Below are positions 1 to 7,448 of a stretch of 29,124 bases of DNA, piece by piece. Positions within the stretch are counted from its first letter, which is position 1; each line of letters begins with the position of its first letter. The stretch spans positions 1 to 29,124 of the forward strand of contig JBELBJ010000015.1 of assembly GCA_042095375.1 (NCBI GenBank), given 5' to 3'. Position numbers and translations under genes: made by a program. Source of the DNA: GCA-2715645 sp042095375. Its GTDB lineage: Bacteria; Bacteroidota; Bacteroidia; Cytophagales; MED-G16. The notes below the pieces were generated by a model. The model ran no database searches. It was not told the origin of the DNA and worked only from the letters and a program-made list of their open reading frames with translations.

Positions 1-30
1 GAGAAGATCCTTGTCTCCATTGAGATCCAT
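1..30 (-). other. possible start of a CDS running off the left edge
   Basis: On the minus strand an ATG at 30-28 opens a frame of ten codons reading MDLNGDKDLL to the window edge. An in-frame TAG lies 8 codons (24 bp) upstream. The D-x-NGD-x-DLL pattern resembles the calcium-binding loop of FG-GAP/VCBS repeats, but such loops do not normally start a protein. This could therefore be a real start, the remnant of a broken gene, or chance. A plus-strand frame is also open here, from position 1 to a TAG at 91-93, and looks featureless. Function cannot be assigned. Confidence 0.2.
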
Positions 31-113
31 TTTGAGAATATAGATCAAAACCTAAAACAATTATTAATATTAATAAACAATAATTTTTCATAGTTTTTTA
101 ACGAAATTAGGAT

Positions 114-143
114 TAAAAAGTTTTGCTTTTAAAATGCAAAACT
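114..143 (-). terminator. hairpin terminator after the GntP permease gene
   Basis: A perfect 8-bp inverted repeat, AGTTTTGC (119-126) and GCAAAACT (136-143), is separated by 9 nt. On the minus strand it is followed directly by a T-run (118-115). The upstream arm overlaps the permease stop codon (144-142). Direction and position fit an intrinsic terminator for the minus-strand pyrR-pyrB-permease transcript. Confidence 0.6.
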
Positions 144-1461
144 AAGTAATAATTATATATAAAACTATTATAGTGATAAAGCTAATAATCCCTTGAAACA
201 ACGTCATTAATGTAAATTTTTTATATCCTTCTGATATATTTAATGAAGTGCTTTGAGTAACTATCCAAAAATAGGAATCATTAGCATGAGATACAGTCAT
301 AGCTCCAGAACCTAATGATGCTACAATTAATGCAATCATCCAAGGGTCTGAAATATTCATGCTTTGTAAAATTGGAAATAAAATAGAGCTACCTATTATT
401 AATGAAGAAGTACTTGAACCTTGACTAGTTTTCAATAAAGCACAAATAATAAATGCAAAAAATAAAATATGAATAGGACTAAGTGATAAACTTAAGGCAG
501 ATTGGTTTATAATATTAGATAGATCACTATTCTTAAGAACTTCACCAAAAGCTCCACCTAATGAGGTCAAGATAAGTATAGGACCACTAATTTTTAGAGA
601 ATTTTGTATCCATTTTTTTTTATTATTTTGTTTTTTGCTTGGTAATAAGAAACAAATAATTGTTCCAATAGATATTGCTATTAATGGATTTCCTAATACT
701 TTTAAAATTTGAAAAATAGGATTTGAACCTTCATTAAGTTCTATAATATTTAATAAAGTACTTGAGCCAATAAGAAGGGTAGGAGTTAATATAACTAGTA
801 TGGGGAGTATAAGATTTTTATTATTTGTTTTTTCAATTTTACTTAAATCTATTTGAATGTTTTTAGTAAATTTTTTTGCATAAAAAAAAGATACAAGTGA
901 TGAAGGAATAGATACTATAGATCCAACTATTATAGCATATCCAATAAATTGATTGGCATTTAAATTACTAATAGCAGCAAGTGGACCTGGAGTAGGGGGT
1001 ATCAAAGTATGAGAAGTATATAACCCTCCGGATAAAGAAAGGTTGAGACTAGCTAATGAAATATTTGAACTAGATACAATTGATTTTGAAATACTATTTA
1101 AAATCAAAAACCCTGAATCACAAAATACTACTATGCCTAAAAATAAACCTAAAAAATTTAATGATAATATTGAATTATTTTTAAATTTTGAAAGTATGAT
1201 GTTCCCAAACATTTTAATAGAGCCACTTTCTTTTAGAAACTCTCCCATTATTACGCTAAATACAATGATTAATCCAATAGATTTTAACGTATTACCAAAT
1301 CCATTTTTTATAGAGTTTATTATTTCAGATAATGGTAATCCCATAAGTATTCCACACAGAAAACAAGCAAAAAAAAGACTAAAAATAGGATGCCAATTAA
1401 ATTTTGAGGTTGTTATTATAATGAATAAAATTGATACTGCTAAGTATATAAAAATTAACAT
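142..1461 (-). CDS. GntP-family gluconate/organic acid:H+ symporter
   Basis: A 439-aa inner-membrane permease, almost entirely hydrophobic with a dozen or so membrane segments, which is the usual size for the GntP family. The family signature HTLIPPTPGP is at residues 151-160, and a second conserved segment, SHANDSYFWIV, is near 391-401. GntP proteins import gluconate or related sugar acids and hydroxy acids (idonate, glycerate, fructuronate) with protons; the substrate here cannot be read from sequence. It lies 2 bp downstream of pyrB on the same strand and ends in a hairpin terminator, so it is probably the last cistron of the pyrR-pyrB transcript. No sugar-acid kinase or dehydratase is nearby to suggest a substrate. 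Start: ATG at 1461, right after the pyrB stop. Confidence 0.88.
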   Translation of the reverse strand: MLIFIYLAVSILFIIITTSKFNWHPIFSLFFACFLCGILMGLPLSEIINSIKNGFGNTLKSIGLIIVFSVIMGEFLKESGSIKMFGNIILSKFKNNSILSLNFLGLFLGIVVFCDSGFLILNSISKSIVSSSNISLASLNLSLSGGLYTSHTLIPPTPGPLAAISNLNANQFIGYAIIVGSIVSIPSSLVSFFYAKKFTKNIQIDLSKIEKTNNKNLILPILVILTPTLLIGSSTLLNIIELNEGSNPIFQILKVLGNPLIAISIGTIICFLLPSKKQNNKKKWIQNSLKISGPILILTSLGGAFGEVLKNSDLSNIINQSALSLSLSPIHILFFAFIICALLKTSQGSSTSSLIIGSSILFPILQSMNISDPWMIALIVASLGSGAMTVSHANDSYFWIVTQSTSLNISEGYKKFTLMTLFQGIISFITIIVLYIIIT

Positions 1462-1463
1462 AC

Positions 1464-2390
1464 TTATTTTATATTGAGAGATAACAAATATAGAATTGCC
1501 ATTCTAATAGCAACCCCGTTTTCTACTTGATTTAAAATTATTGAACTAGATGAATCAGCAACATCACTACTTATTTCAATTCCTCTATTTATTGGACCGG
1601 GATGCATAATTATTAAATCTTTTTGTAAGGATTTTAGTAATTTATTATTTATACCAAAATATAAACTATATTCTCTTAGCGATGGAAAATATTTTACTTG
1701 TTGTCTTTCAAGTTGAATTCTCAAAACATTAGCGACATCTGCCCATTCTAATGCTTTTTTAACATTATTCTCTACAATTACATCAAGACTAGATATATGT
1801 TTTGGAATTAACGTTTTTGGTCCACATACCATAACTTTAGCTCCTAATTTTTTTAATAGAAAAATATTTGAAATTGCTACTCTAGAATGAATAATATCAC
1901 CAATGATTACAATTTTTTTATTTTTTATATTTCCTAATTTTTCTTTTATAGAATATGCATCTAATAATGCTTGAGTTGGGTGTTCATGTGTTCCATCTCC
2001 TGCATTTACGACACTTGCATTAATATTATTTGCTATGAATTGAGGAACTCCAGGACTTGAATGGCGAATAACCATAATATCAACTTTCATTACTAATATA
2101 TTTTTAATTGTATCAAGTAAACTTTCACCTTTTTTTAGTGAACTTCCAAAAGAAGAAAAATTTAAAATTTCAGCTGATAATCTTTTTTCTGCTAGTTCGA
2201 AAGAAAGTTTTGTTCTAGTACTGTTTTCAAAAAAAATATTAGCAACTGTTATATGTCTAAGAGAGGGCACTTTTTTAATAGGTCTGGTTAAGACTTCTTT
2301 AAACCTATCAGCTGTTTTAAAAATCAAATCAATTTCATCATAATTCAAGTTTTTAATACCTAAAAGATGTTTGTTGTTAAGTGTATTCAT
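1464..2390 (-). CDS. pyrB: Aspartate carbamoyltransferase, catalytic chain
   Basis: A 308-aa cytoplasmic enzyme joining carbamoyl phosphate and aspartate, the committed step of pyrimidine synthesis. The carbamoyl-phosphate site is visible as STRT at residues 57-60 (within FFENSTRTKLSFE), followed by the SLKKGES loop near 84-90, H-E-HPTQ at 135-140 and HPGPINRG in the C-terminal part. These features separate it from ornithine carbamoyltransferase. Length is normal for a class B/C catalytic chain. No pyrI regulatory chain lies beside it, so allosteric control cannot be assumed. It follows pyrR with a 4-bp gap and precedes the permease by 2 bp, so it is very probably co-transcribed with both. 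Confidence 0.96.
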   Translation of the reverse strand: MNTLNNKHLLGIKNLNYDEIDLIFKTADRFKEVLTRPIKKVPSLRHITVANIFFENSTRTKLSFELAEKRLSAEILNFSSFGSSLKKGESLLDTIKNILVMKVDIMVIRHSSPGVPQFIANNINASVVNAGDGTHEHPTQALLDAYSIKEKLGNIKNKKIVIIGDIIHSRVAISNIFLLKKLGAKVMVCGPKTLIPKHISSLDVIVENNVKKALEWADVANVLRIQLERQQVKYFPSLREYSLYFGINNKLLKSLQKDLIIMHPGPINRGIEISSDVADSSSSIILNQVENGVAIRMAILYLLSLNIK

Positions 2391-2394
2391 TGAT

Positions 2395-2934
2395 TTAGCT
2401 TTTTACAAGCCATATTTTATCATTATTATGTCCTTGTTCTTTCAGATTAACTAAAATTTTTTGTGATTCGACTGTGTTCACACTTTTTCCAATATATGTA
2501 GCTTCAATTGGTATTTCCCTACTAAACTTTCGATCGATTAAAACTAATAATTCAATTTTATTTGGTCTACCAAAATTAATTATCCCTTCCATGGCTGACC
2601 TTACAGTTCTACCAGTAAATAAAACATCATCAACTATGATAACATTCTTCTCATCCAAAGAAAATGGTATTATAGTTTCTTTTGCATCTAACTCCTTATT
2701 ATTATTTCTATAATCATCTCTATAAAAAGTGGTATCTAAATATCCTCTTTGAATTTTTTTTGAAATTTGCTTTTCAATTTCATTAATTATTCTTTGAGCA
2801 AAAAAAACTCCCCTTGGTTGTAAACCAATAATGACTGAGTTTTCGAAAAAATTATGGTTTTCTATAAGTTGATTACAAAGACGTCTTACAGTTACATTTA
2901 GATTTTTACTGTCAAATAAGAGTCTTTTTAACAT
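2395..2934 (-). CDS. pyrR: Bifunctional pyrimidine regulator / uracil phosphoribosyltransferase PyrR
   Basis: A 179-aa type I phosphoribosyltransferase. The PRPP-binding motif VIIVDDVLFTGRT is at residues 98-110, and an N-terminal RLC-x-QL-IE segment followed by GLQPRGVFFA (37-46) is typical of PyrR. In Firmicutes PyrR binds leader RNA of pyr operons and also makes UMP from uracil and PRPP. Placement directly before pyrB supports the name rather than another PRTase (Upp, Apt). A Bacteroidetes-type -7 box lies only 10 nt before the ATG, which leaves no room for a leader attenuator in front of this transcript. The protein may act mainly as an enzyme, or on other RNAs. Confidence 0.93.
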   Translation of the reverse strand: MLKRLLFDSKNLNVTVRRLCNQLIENHNFFENSVIIGLQPRGVFFAQRIINEIEKQISKKIQRGYLDTTFYRDDYRNNNKELDAKETIIPFSLDEKNVIIVDDVLFTGRTVRSAMEGIINFGRPNKIELLVLIDRKFSREIPIEATYIGKSVNTVESQKILVNLKEQGHNNDKIWLVKS

Positions 2935-2944
2935 GATTGTACTG

Positions 2945-2952
2945 CAAATATA
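2945..2952 (-). promoter_or_regulatory. putative -7 promoter box for pyrR
   Basis: The minus strand reads TATATTTG, an exact match to the Bacteroidetes sigma -7 consensus TAnnTTTG. The G is 10 nt before the pyrR ATG. There is no clear -33 TTG at the expected 17-23 nt spacing; only a T-run is present. Transcription would begin a few bases before the start codon. Confidence 0.5.
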
Positions 2953-2986
2953 ATTTTCTATTTGGATAGATAAAAAAAAGTAATAA

Positions 2987-4546
2987 TTAATTTATAATTT
3001 CAATTTTGTTTATATAAAAAACCCTTCTATTTAACTTAATACCACTATCCTTTGAGTTTTTTATTTTTTGAATTCCATATGCGAAGTAAAAATTTTCATG
3101 CCAATGTTCGAATCCCTCCATTATTTTTTCACTATCCCAAATTACATCCGATTCATTTTTAGAGATTATGTTGTAAGATTTTTTTTCAATTAAATTTTTG
3201 TCTCTATTAATTAATTTGATATTTATAACTCCTTTATGAAAATAAATTAAAGCTAAATTATTAGAATCATAATTTAAATTAACCTTTGTATATTTTTTTT
3301 CTTTTAAACTATTTATATCATTTATTTCAATTTGATTGTCCCATAATAAATCACCATTAATATTAAATCCAACAATTATCGAATGAGTATGATTGAATCC
3401 AGCGAAATTTGGATCTAAAGCCAAATCATAATTTCCCGAATAAGAATTATAAAATGTTATTGTTGAATTAAATCCCCTATCATTATATTCTTCGAAATAA
3501 GACTCTCCAGAAATTAAAAATTCCGATTTATTCTTAATTATTTCATCTAGAATCAAATTATAATTTAATTTTATTTTTTTATTAGAGATTGTTTTTTTAT
3601 TTATTTTTTCTTTTATTTTCTTTTCTTTTTTTTCTTTGAGATAATAAAAAAAATTATTTAAATCGCTATACTCAATGTATTTCATTTCTTTTTGATCATT
3701 ATTTATATATTTAGAGAAAAATAAACCCCTACTATACTTAGATTTTCTTTTTCCGTATGTTCCAATAATAATGTAATCCTTATCATTTATTTCATAAAAT
3801 TTCCCATTAATAATTGAATAATTTTTAGAGTTAATTTTTAATTCAGATATTTCATCTCCATTTTTTAAGAATGTTTTTGAAATTAGAAAACTTTCATTAT
3901 TTAAATCATTATAAGAAAAAATGACTTTAAAATTTTTAAAATTTAAATCTACTTTAATATCTAATATCTTCTGATTTAATTTATAAAAACCCGAAAGAAT
4001 TTTTAATTGATTTGTATTTGTTTTGTATAAAACAACAATTGATTTGTTCTGATAGGTCTCACCAGACAAAATAATATTTTCTTCAATATTGATAATTTTT
4101 TTTACTCTAAATGAAAATGGGGAATTAATTTGAAATTCCTCAATTTTATCATTTTTATTACTGAGAATTATTATTTTATATTCTTTTTCACTAGAGTAGT
4201 TTTTTTTATATAATATAAATATTTGATCTTGATTTTTATACTGATCAATTAATCTGTATGATCTATCTAATTCTAGCTCTTCCTCTCTATATATATTTAA
4301 CTTTTGGTCTAAAAATTTAAATTTCCATATTAAATTGTCACCTGTCTCATAGTCACTTATAACTAAGAGATTTTCTCCATTTTTTATAGTCCAATAATTT
4401 CTATCAAGAAATTCAAATTCAAATTCTACTCTTTCTTTTTGTTTTAAAATCTCTTTTGTTTCTTGAGAAAAAACATAATTATTAATCAAGCATAATGTTA
4501 AAATAAAAATTAGATAAATTAATTTTACTATTTTTAAATAATACAT
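2987..4546 (-). CDS. Secreted protein of unknown function, propeller-like
   Basis: A 519-aa protein that I do not recognise. The N-terminus is a hydrophobic signal peptide (about residues 8-27), ending VFSQ-E as many Bacteroidetes exported proteins do, so it is probably periplasmic or at the cell surface. The mature part is rich in K, N, I and short beta-strand-like segments. Several recur with a G-[DN]-x-[LI]-W pattern, such as GDNLIWKF near residue 70 and NGDLLWDNQ in the C-terminal third, which suggests a beta-propeller or sheet-rich fold; this is inference. No catalytic motif, lipobox or T9SS C-terminal sorting domain is evident. It ends 52 bp before pyrR in the same direction. pyrR has its own promoter-like box, so functional linkage is uncertain. 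Start: ATG at 4546, preceded by TATATTTG. Confidence 0.7.
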   Translation of the reverse strand: MYYLKIVKLIYLIFILTLCLINNYVFSQETKEILKQKERVEFEFEFLDRNYWTIKNGENLLVISDYETGDNLIWKFKFLDQKLNIYREEELELDRSYRLIDQYKNQDQIFILYKKNYSSEKEYKIIILSNKNDKIEEFQINSPFSFRVKKIINIEENIILSGETYQNKSIVVLYKTNTNQLKILSGFYKLNQKILDIKVDLNFKNFKVIFSYNDLNNESFLISKTFLKNGDEISELKINSKNYSIINGKFYEINDKDYIIIGTYGKRKSKYSRGLFFSKYINNDQKEMKYIEYSDLNNFFYYLKEKKEKKIKEKINKKTISNKKIKLNYNLILDEIIKNKSEFLISGESYFEEYNDRGFNSTITFYNSYSGNYDLALDPNFAGFNHTHSIIVGFNINGDLLWDNQIEINDINSLKEKKYTKVNLNYDSNNLALIYFHKGVINIKLINRDKNLIEKKSYNIISKNESDVIWDSEKIMEGFEHWHENFYFAYGIQKIKNSKDSGIKLNRRVFYINKIEIIN

Positions 4547-4550
4547 ATGT

Positions 4551-4558
4551 CAAATATA
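4551..4558 (-). promoter_or_regulatory. putative -7 box in the 14-bp divergent gap
   Basis: The minus strand reads TATATTTG (consensus TAnnTTTG) with its last base only 4 nt before the ATG at 4546. If used, the mRNA would be leaderless or nearly so. No -33 TTG is present at standard spacing. The same 14 bp separate this start from the divergent TTG start at 4561. Confidence 0.35.
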
Positions 4559-4560
4559 TT

Positions 4561-5556
4561 TTGAAAATATTAATTATACGATTTTCCTCCTTAGGAGATA
4601 TTGTTCTAACTTCTCCAGTTCCAAGATTGATCAAGAAAAGATTTCCAAATTCTGAAGTTCATTTTTTAACTAAAAAAATTTATTCTGATATTTATCTACA
4701 TAATATTAATATTGATAAAATTCATTTATTAGATAAAAATTTTTTTCAATTATATAATAATTTAAATAAAAACAACTATGATCTTATAATTGATTTACAT
4801 AATAATTTAAGGTCTTTTTTCTTAAGAAAATTATTGCGAATAAAAAGTATTATTTATAATAAAAATAGATTAAAGAGGTGGTTAATAGTCAACTTAAAAT
4901 TGAACTTTAAAATTCCTCATATAGTTGATTCTTATATTGAGACATTATCTTCTTTTAATATAAAAAATGACAGTAATGGTTTAGATTATTTTTTAATAAA
5001 AAATGATTTTAATAGTTTGAATTTATTACCTAGCTCTCATAGAAGAAAGTTTGTTGTTTTAATAATCGGTGCTAAACATAAGACAAAAGTATTACCAACT
5101 AAAAAATTAATTGAATTATGTGATAAAATTAATGAAACAATTATTCTAATAGGTGGGAAGTCAGAAATTAAATCTTCTATTGAAATTGAAAATTATTTTC
5201 TAAAATCAAAAAAAAAATCTAAGGAACTTAAATTGCAAATGTTATTAAATAAAAAAACTAAGATTTTTAATTTAGTAGGTAAATTATCTATAAATGAGTC
5301 TGCTTCTATAATTAAAAAATCAAAAAAAGTTTATACACACGATACTGGAATGATGCATATAGCTGCAGCTTTAAAAAAAGAGATTGTATCAATTTGGGGT
5401 TCTTCTCATCCAATATTGGGTTTTTATCCTTATAATTCTAAATTTACTGTATTGCAGAATGATAAAATTAAATGTAGACCATGTAGTAAAATAGGCCATT
5501 CAAGCTGCCCTTTATCCCACTTTAGGTGCATGAATGAAATGAAATTTGATATATAA
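4561..5556 (+). CDS. ADP-heptose:LPS heptosyltransferase-like glycosyltransferase (GT9)
   Basis: A 331-aa GT9-family glycosyltransferase expected to add a heptose or similar sugar from a nucleotide donor to the lipopolysaccharide core at the inner face of the cytoplasmic membrane. The N-terminus KILIIRFSSLGDIVL is the family hallmark, and the C-terminal donor-site motif HDTGMMHIAAA begins at residue 260. A cysteine-rich stretch (C-R-P-C ... C-P ... C) near the end is also typical. The start is a TTG at 4561: no in-frame ATG exists between the upstream stop (TAA at 4504-4506) and the conserved motif, so TTG is the natural choice. The stop TAA abuts the ATG of the next gene with zero spacing. 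Which glycan it builds cannot be told from one gene. Confidence 0.88.
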   Translation: MKILIIRFSSLGDIVLTSPVPRLIKKRFPNSEVHFLTKKIYSDIYLHNINIDKIHLLDKNFFQLYNNLNKNNYDLIIDLHNNLRSFFLRKLLRIKSIIYNKNRLKRWLIVNLKLNFKIPHIVDSYIETLSSFNIKNDSNGLDYFLIKNDFNSLNLLPSSHRRKFVVLIIGAKHKTKVLPTKKLIELCDKINETIILIGGKSEIKSSIEIENYFLKSKKKSKELKLQMLLNKKTKIFNLVGKLSINESASIIKKSKKVYTHDTGMMHIAAALKKEIVSIWGSSHPILGFYPYNSKFTVLQNDKIKCRPCSKIGHSSCPLSHFRCMNEMKFDI

Positions 5557-6051
5557 ATGAAAAGACTAATATTAATTAGACACGCTAAATCATCTTGGAA
5601 AGACATGACTCTTTCTGATTTTGACAGGCCTTTAAATAAAAGAGGAATATTAAATGGTGATTTTATGTCTGATAAATTATCAAAAAAAATAAAATCTGTT
5701 GATGCATTATTTTCTAGCTCTTCTAAAAGAACAATACTAACTTCAAAATTTTTTATTAATAAAATAAATGTTGATAAAGATAGAATCTATTATATAGATA
5801 ATTTGTATCATGCTACTGAAAATTATTTAATTGATTTTGTTTCATCATTAAAAAACTCATTTTCTAGTGTAATTTGTTTAGGTCATAATCCTGGCTTTAC
5901 CGAGGTTTCTAATTATTTTTTAGGAAATACTTTTTATAATGTACCAACTTGTGGGATTGTAATTATTGATTTTAAACTAAAAAAATGGGAAGATGTAGGA
6001 AAAAAAAGGGGGAAATTGACTCACAAAATGTTTCCAAAAGATTATAGCTAA
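5557..6051 (+). CDS. sixA: SixA-type phosphohistidine phosphatase
   Basis: A 164-aa histidine-phosphatase superfamily protein. The catalytic RHAKS motif is at residues 8-12 (phospho-accepting His9), and the second conserved histidine is in GHNPG at 109-113. The short length and absence of a lid domain match SixA rather than phosphoglycerate mutase. In Escherichia coli SixA removes phosphate from histidine-containing phosphotransfer or PTS proteins; the target here is unknown. The ATG follows the preceding TAA directly, which suggests translational coupling with the glycosyltransferase. It converges on hslU with a single base between the stop codons. Confidence 0.85.
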   Translation: MKRLILIRHAKSSWKDMTLSDFDRPLNKRGILNGDFMSDKLSKKIKSVDALFSSSSKRTILTSKFFINKINVDKDRIYYIDNLYHATENYLIDFVSSLKNSFSSVICLGHNPGFTEVSNYFLGNTFYNVPTCGIVIIDFKLKKWEDVGKKRGKLTHKMFPKDYS

Positions 6052-6052
6052 A

Positions 6053-7444
6053 TTATAGTATATATTCACTAAGATCTTTGTTTTCAGTTAGTGAATTTAA
6101 TTTTTCCTCAACCGTTTTTTTTGTTATAATAATTTTAGAATTGGGTCCGATTTTTTCAGGTATATCATAAAGAATTTGATTTAAAAGTTTACTCATAACA
6201 GTATGCAACCTTCTTGCTCCAATATTTTCAATTTCTGAATTCACTTGAAAAGCTTTATTAGCTATTTCCTCAAGAGCATCATCATTGAAATTTATTTCAA
6301 CGTTTTCAGAATTGATTAGTGCTTTATATTGTTTCGTTAGAGAATTTTTTGGTTCTTTTAAAATTTTTAAAAAATCATCTTTTGTTAGATTATCTAATTC
6401 AACTCTAATTGGAAATCTTCCTTGTAATTCTGGAATCAAATCAGATGGTTTTGATAGATGAAATGCGCCAGCAGCAATAAATAAAATATGATCAGTATTT
6501 ATGACACCATGTTTTGTTGTAACAGTAGTACCTTCAACAATAGGAAGAAGATCTCTCTGAACACCTTCTCTACTTACGTCTGGGCCAGTTCCTTTTTTTG
6601 AGTTTCCACTAATTTTATCAATTTCATCAATAAAAATAATACCTGTATTTTCTGCTTTTTTAATAGCTTCTTCTTTAACTTCATCCATATCAATTAGTTT
6701 TGAAACTTCAATTTCTAATAATATTTTTTTTGCTTCAGCAATACTAACTTTTCTTTTTTTATTTCTTTTTGGCATCATGTTGCTAATCATATCTTGAAGA
6801 CCAATCATTGAAGATTCATCAATCATTCCTCCACCAATCATTCCAACACCAGGGTTAGTAGGTTTTTGAACCATAATATCTATTTTTCTATCATCTAAAT
6901 CACCATTAACTATTTTTTCTAAAAATTTTTTTCTAGTTTCTTCATTTATTTCTTGATCATTAGAATTTGGACTTTTTTTCTCTAAACTCAGATTAATATT
7001 AGATTGGGTTTTATTTATAGGAGGAATTAAAATATCTAAAATTATTTTATTTACACTTTCTTCAGCTTTAAACTTAATTTCTTCTTTTTTTAAAGTTTTC
7101 ACAAGATTAACAGACTGTTCAACCAAATCTCTAACCATACTTTCAACATCTCTACCCACATAACCTACTTCAGTAAATTTTGAGGCCTCAACTTTAGTAA
7201 AAGGAGCATCTGCCATTTTAGCTAATCTTCTTGCTATTTCAGTTTTTCCAACACCTGTAGAACCAATCATAAGAATATTATTTGGAATAATTTCATTTTT
7301 AATATCACTATCCACATTCATTCTTCTCCATCTATTTCTAAGTGCAATTGCAACATTTCTTTTAGCGTCATTTTGACCTATAATATATTTATCCAAAGAT
7401 TTTACAATATCTTGTGGTGTCATATTTATGTTATGCTCTATCAT
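6053..7444 (-). CDS. hslU: ATP-dependent protease ATPase subunit HslU (ClpY)
   Basis: A 463-aa AAA+ unfoldase that feeds substrates to the HslV (ClpQ) peptidase. Walker A GSTGVGKT is at residues 61-68, the pore loop GYVGRD at 94-99, the variable I-domain roughly at 110-260, and Walker B GIIFIDEID at 268-276. The C-terminus ends DLSEYIL, the tail that inserts into HslV pockets. ClpX is excluded because there is no zinc-binding domain and the I-domain is present. An internal ATG at residue 8 (before TPQDIV) is an equally plausible start. No hslV lies in the window. It is 4 bp downstream of porQ and last in the minus-strand group that starts at dnaA. Confidence 0.95.
   Translation of the reverse strand: MIEHNINMTPQDIVKSLDKYIIGQNDAKRNVAIALRNRWRRMNVDSDIKNEIIPNNILMIGSTGVGKTEIARRLAKMADAPFTKVEASKFTEVGYVGRDVESMVRDLVEQSVNLVKTLKKEEIKFKAEESVNKIILDILIPPINKTQSNINLSLEKKSPNSNDQEINEETRKKFLEKIVNGDLDDRKIDIMVQKPTNPGVGMIGGGMIDESSMIGLQDMISNMMPKRNKKRKVSIAEAKKILLEIEVSKLIDMDEVKEEAIKKAENTGIIFIDEIDKISGNSKKGTGPDVSREGVQRDLLPIVEGTTVTTKHGVINTDHILFIAAGAFHLSKPSDLIPELQGRFPIRVELDNLTKDDFLKILKEPKNSLTKQYKALINSENVEINFNDDALEEIANKAFQVNSEIENIGARRLHTVMSKLLNQILYDIPEKIGPNSKIIITKKTVEEKLNSLTENKDLSEYIL
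6064..6105 (+). terminator. terminator-like hairpin for sixA, inside the 3' end of hslU
   Basis: A perfect 9-bp inverted repeat, ATTCACTAA (6064-6072) and TTAGTGAAT (6088-6096), with a 15-nt loop is followed on the plus strand by TTAATTTTT (6097-6105). Only the plus direction has the T-rich tail. The element lies wholly within the hslU coding sequence, because only 1 bp separates the two stops. Confidence 0.5.
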
Positions 7445-7448
7445 AATA

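Noticed and set aside
1043..1477. 144-codon open frame on the plus strand
   Set aside because: It lies antisense to the GntP permease gene, is low-complexity, and has no family resemblance; it is a shadow of the real coding frame.
2474..2713. 79-codon open frame on the plus strand
   Set aside because: Antisense to pyrR, whose motifs are intact; no independent support.
4547..4564. Plus-strand ATG giving a five-residue frame in the divergent gap
   Set aside because: It stops after five codons and is out of frame with the glycosyltransferase. There is no evidence that it is a leader peptide.
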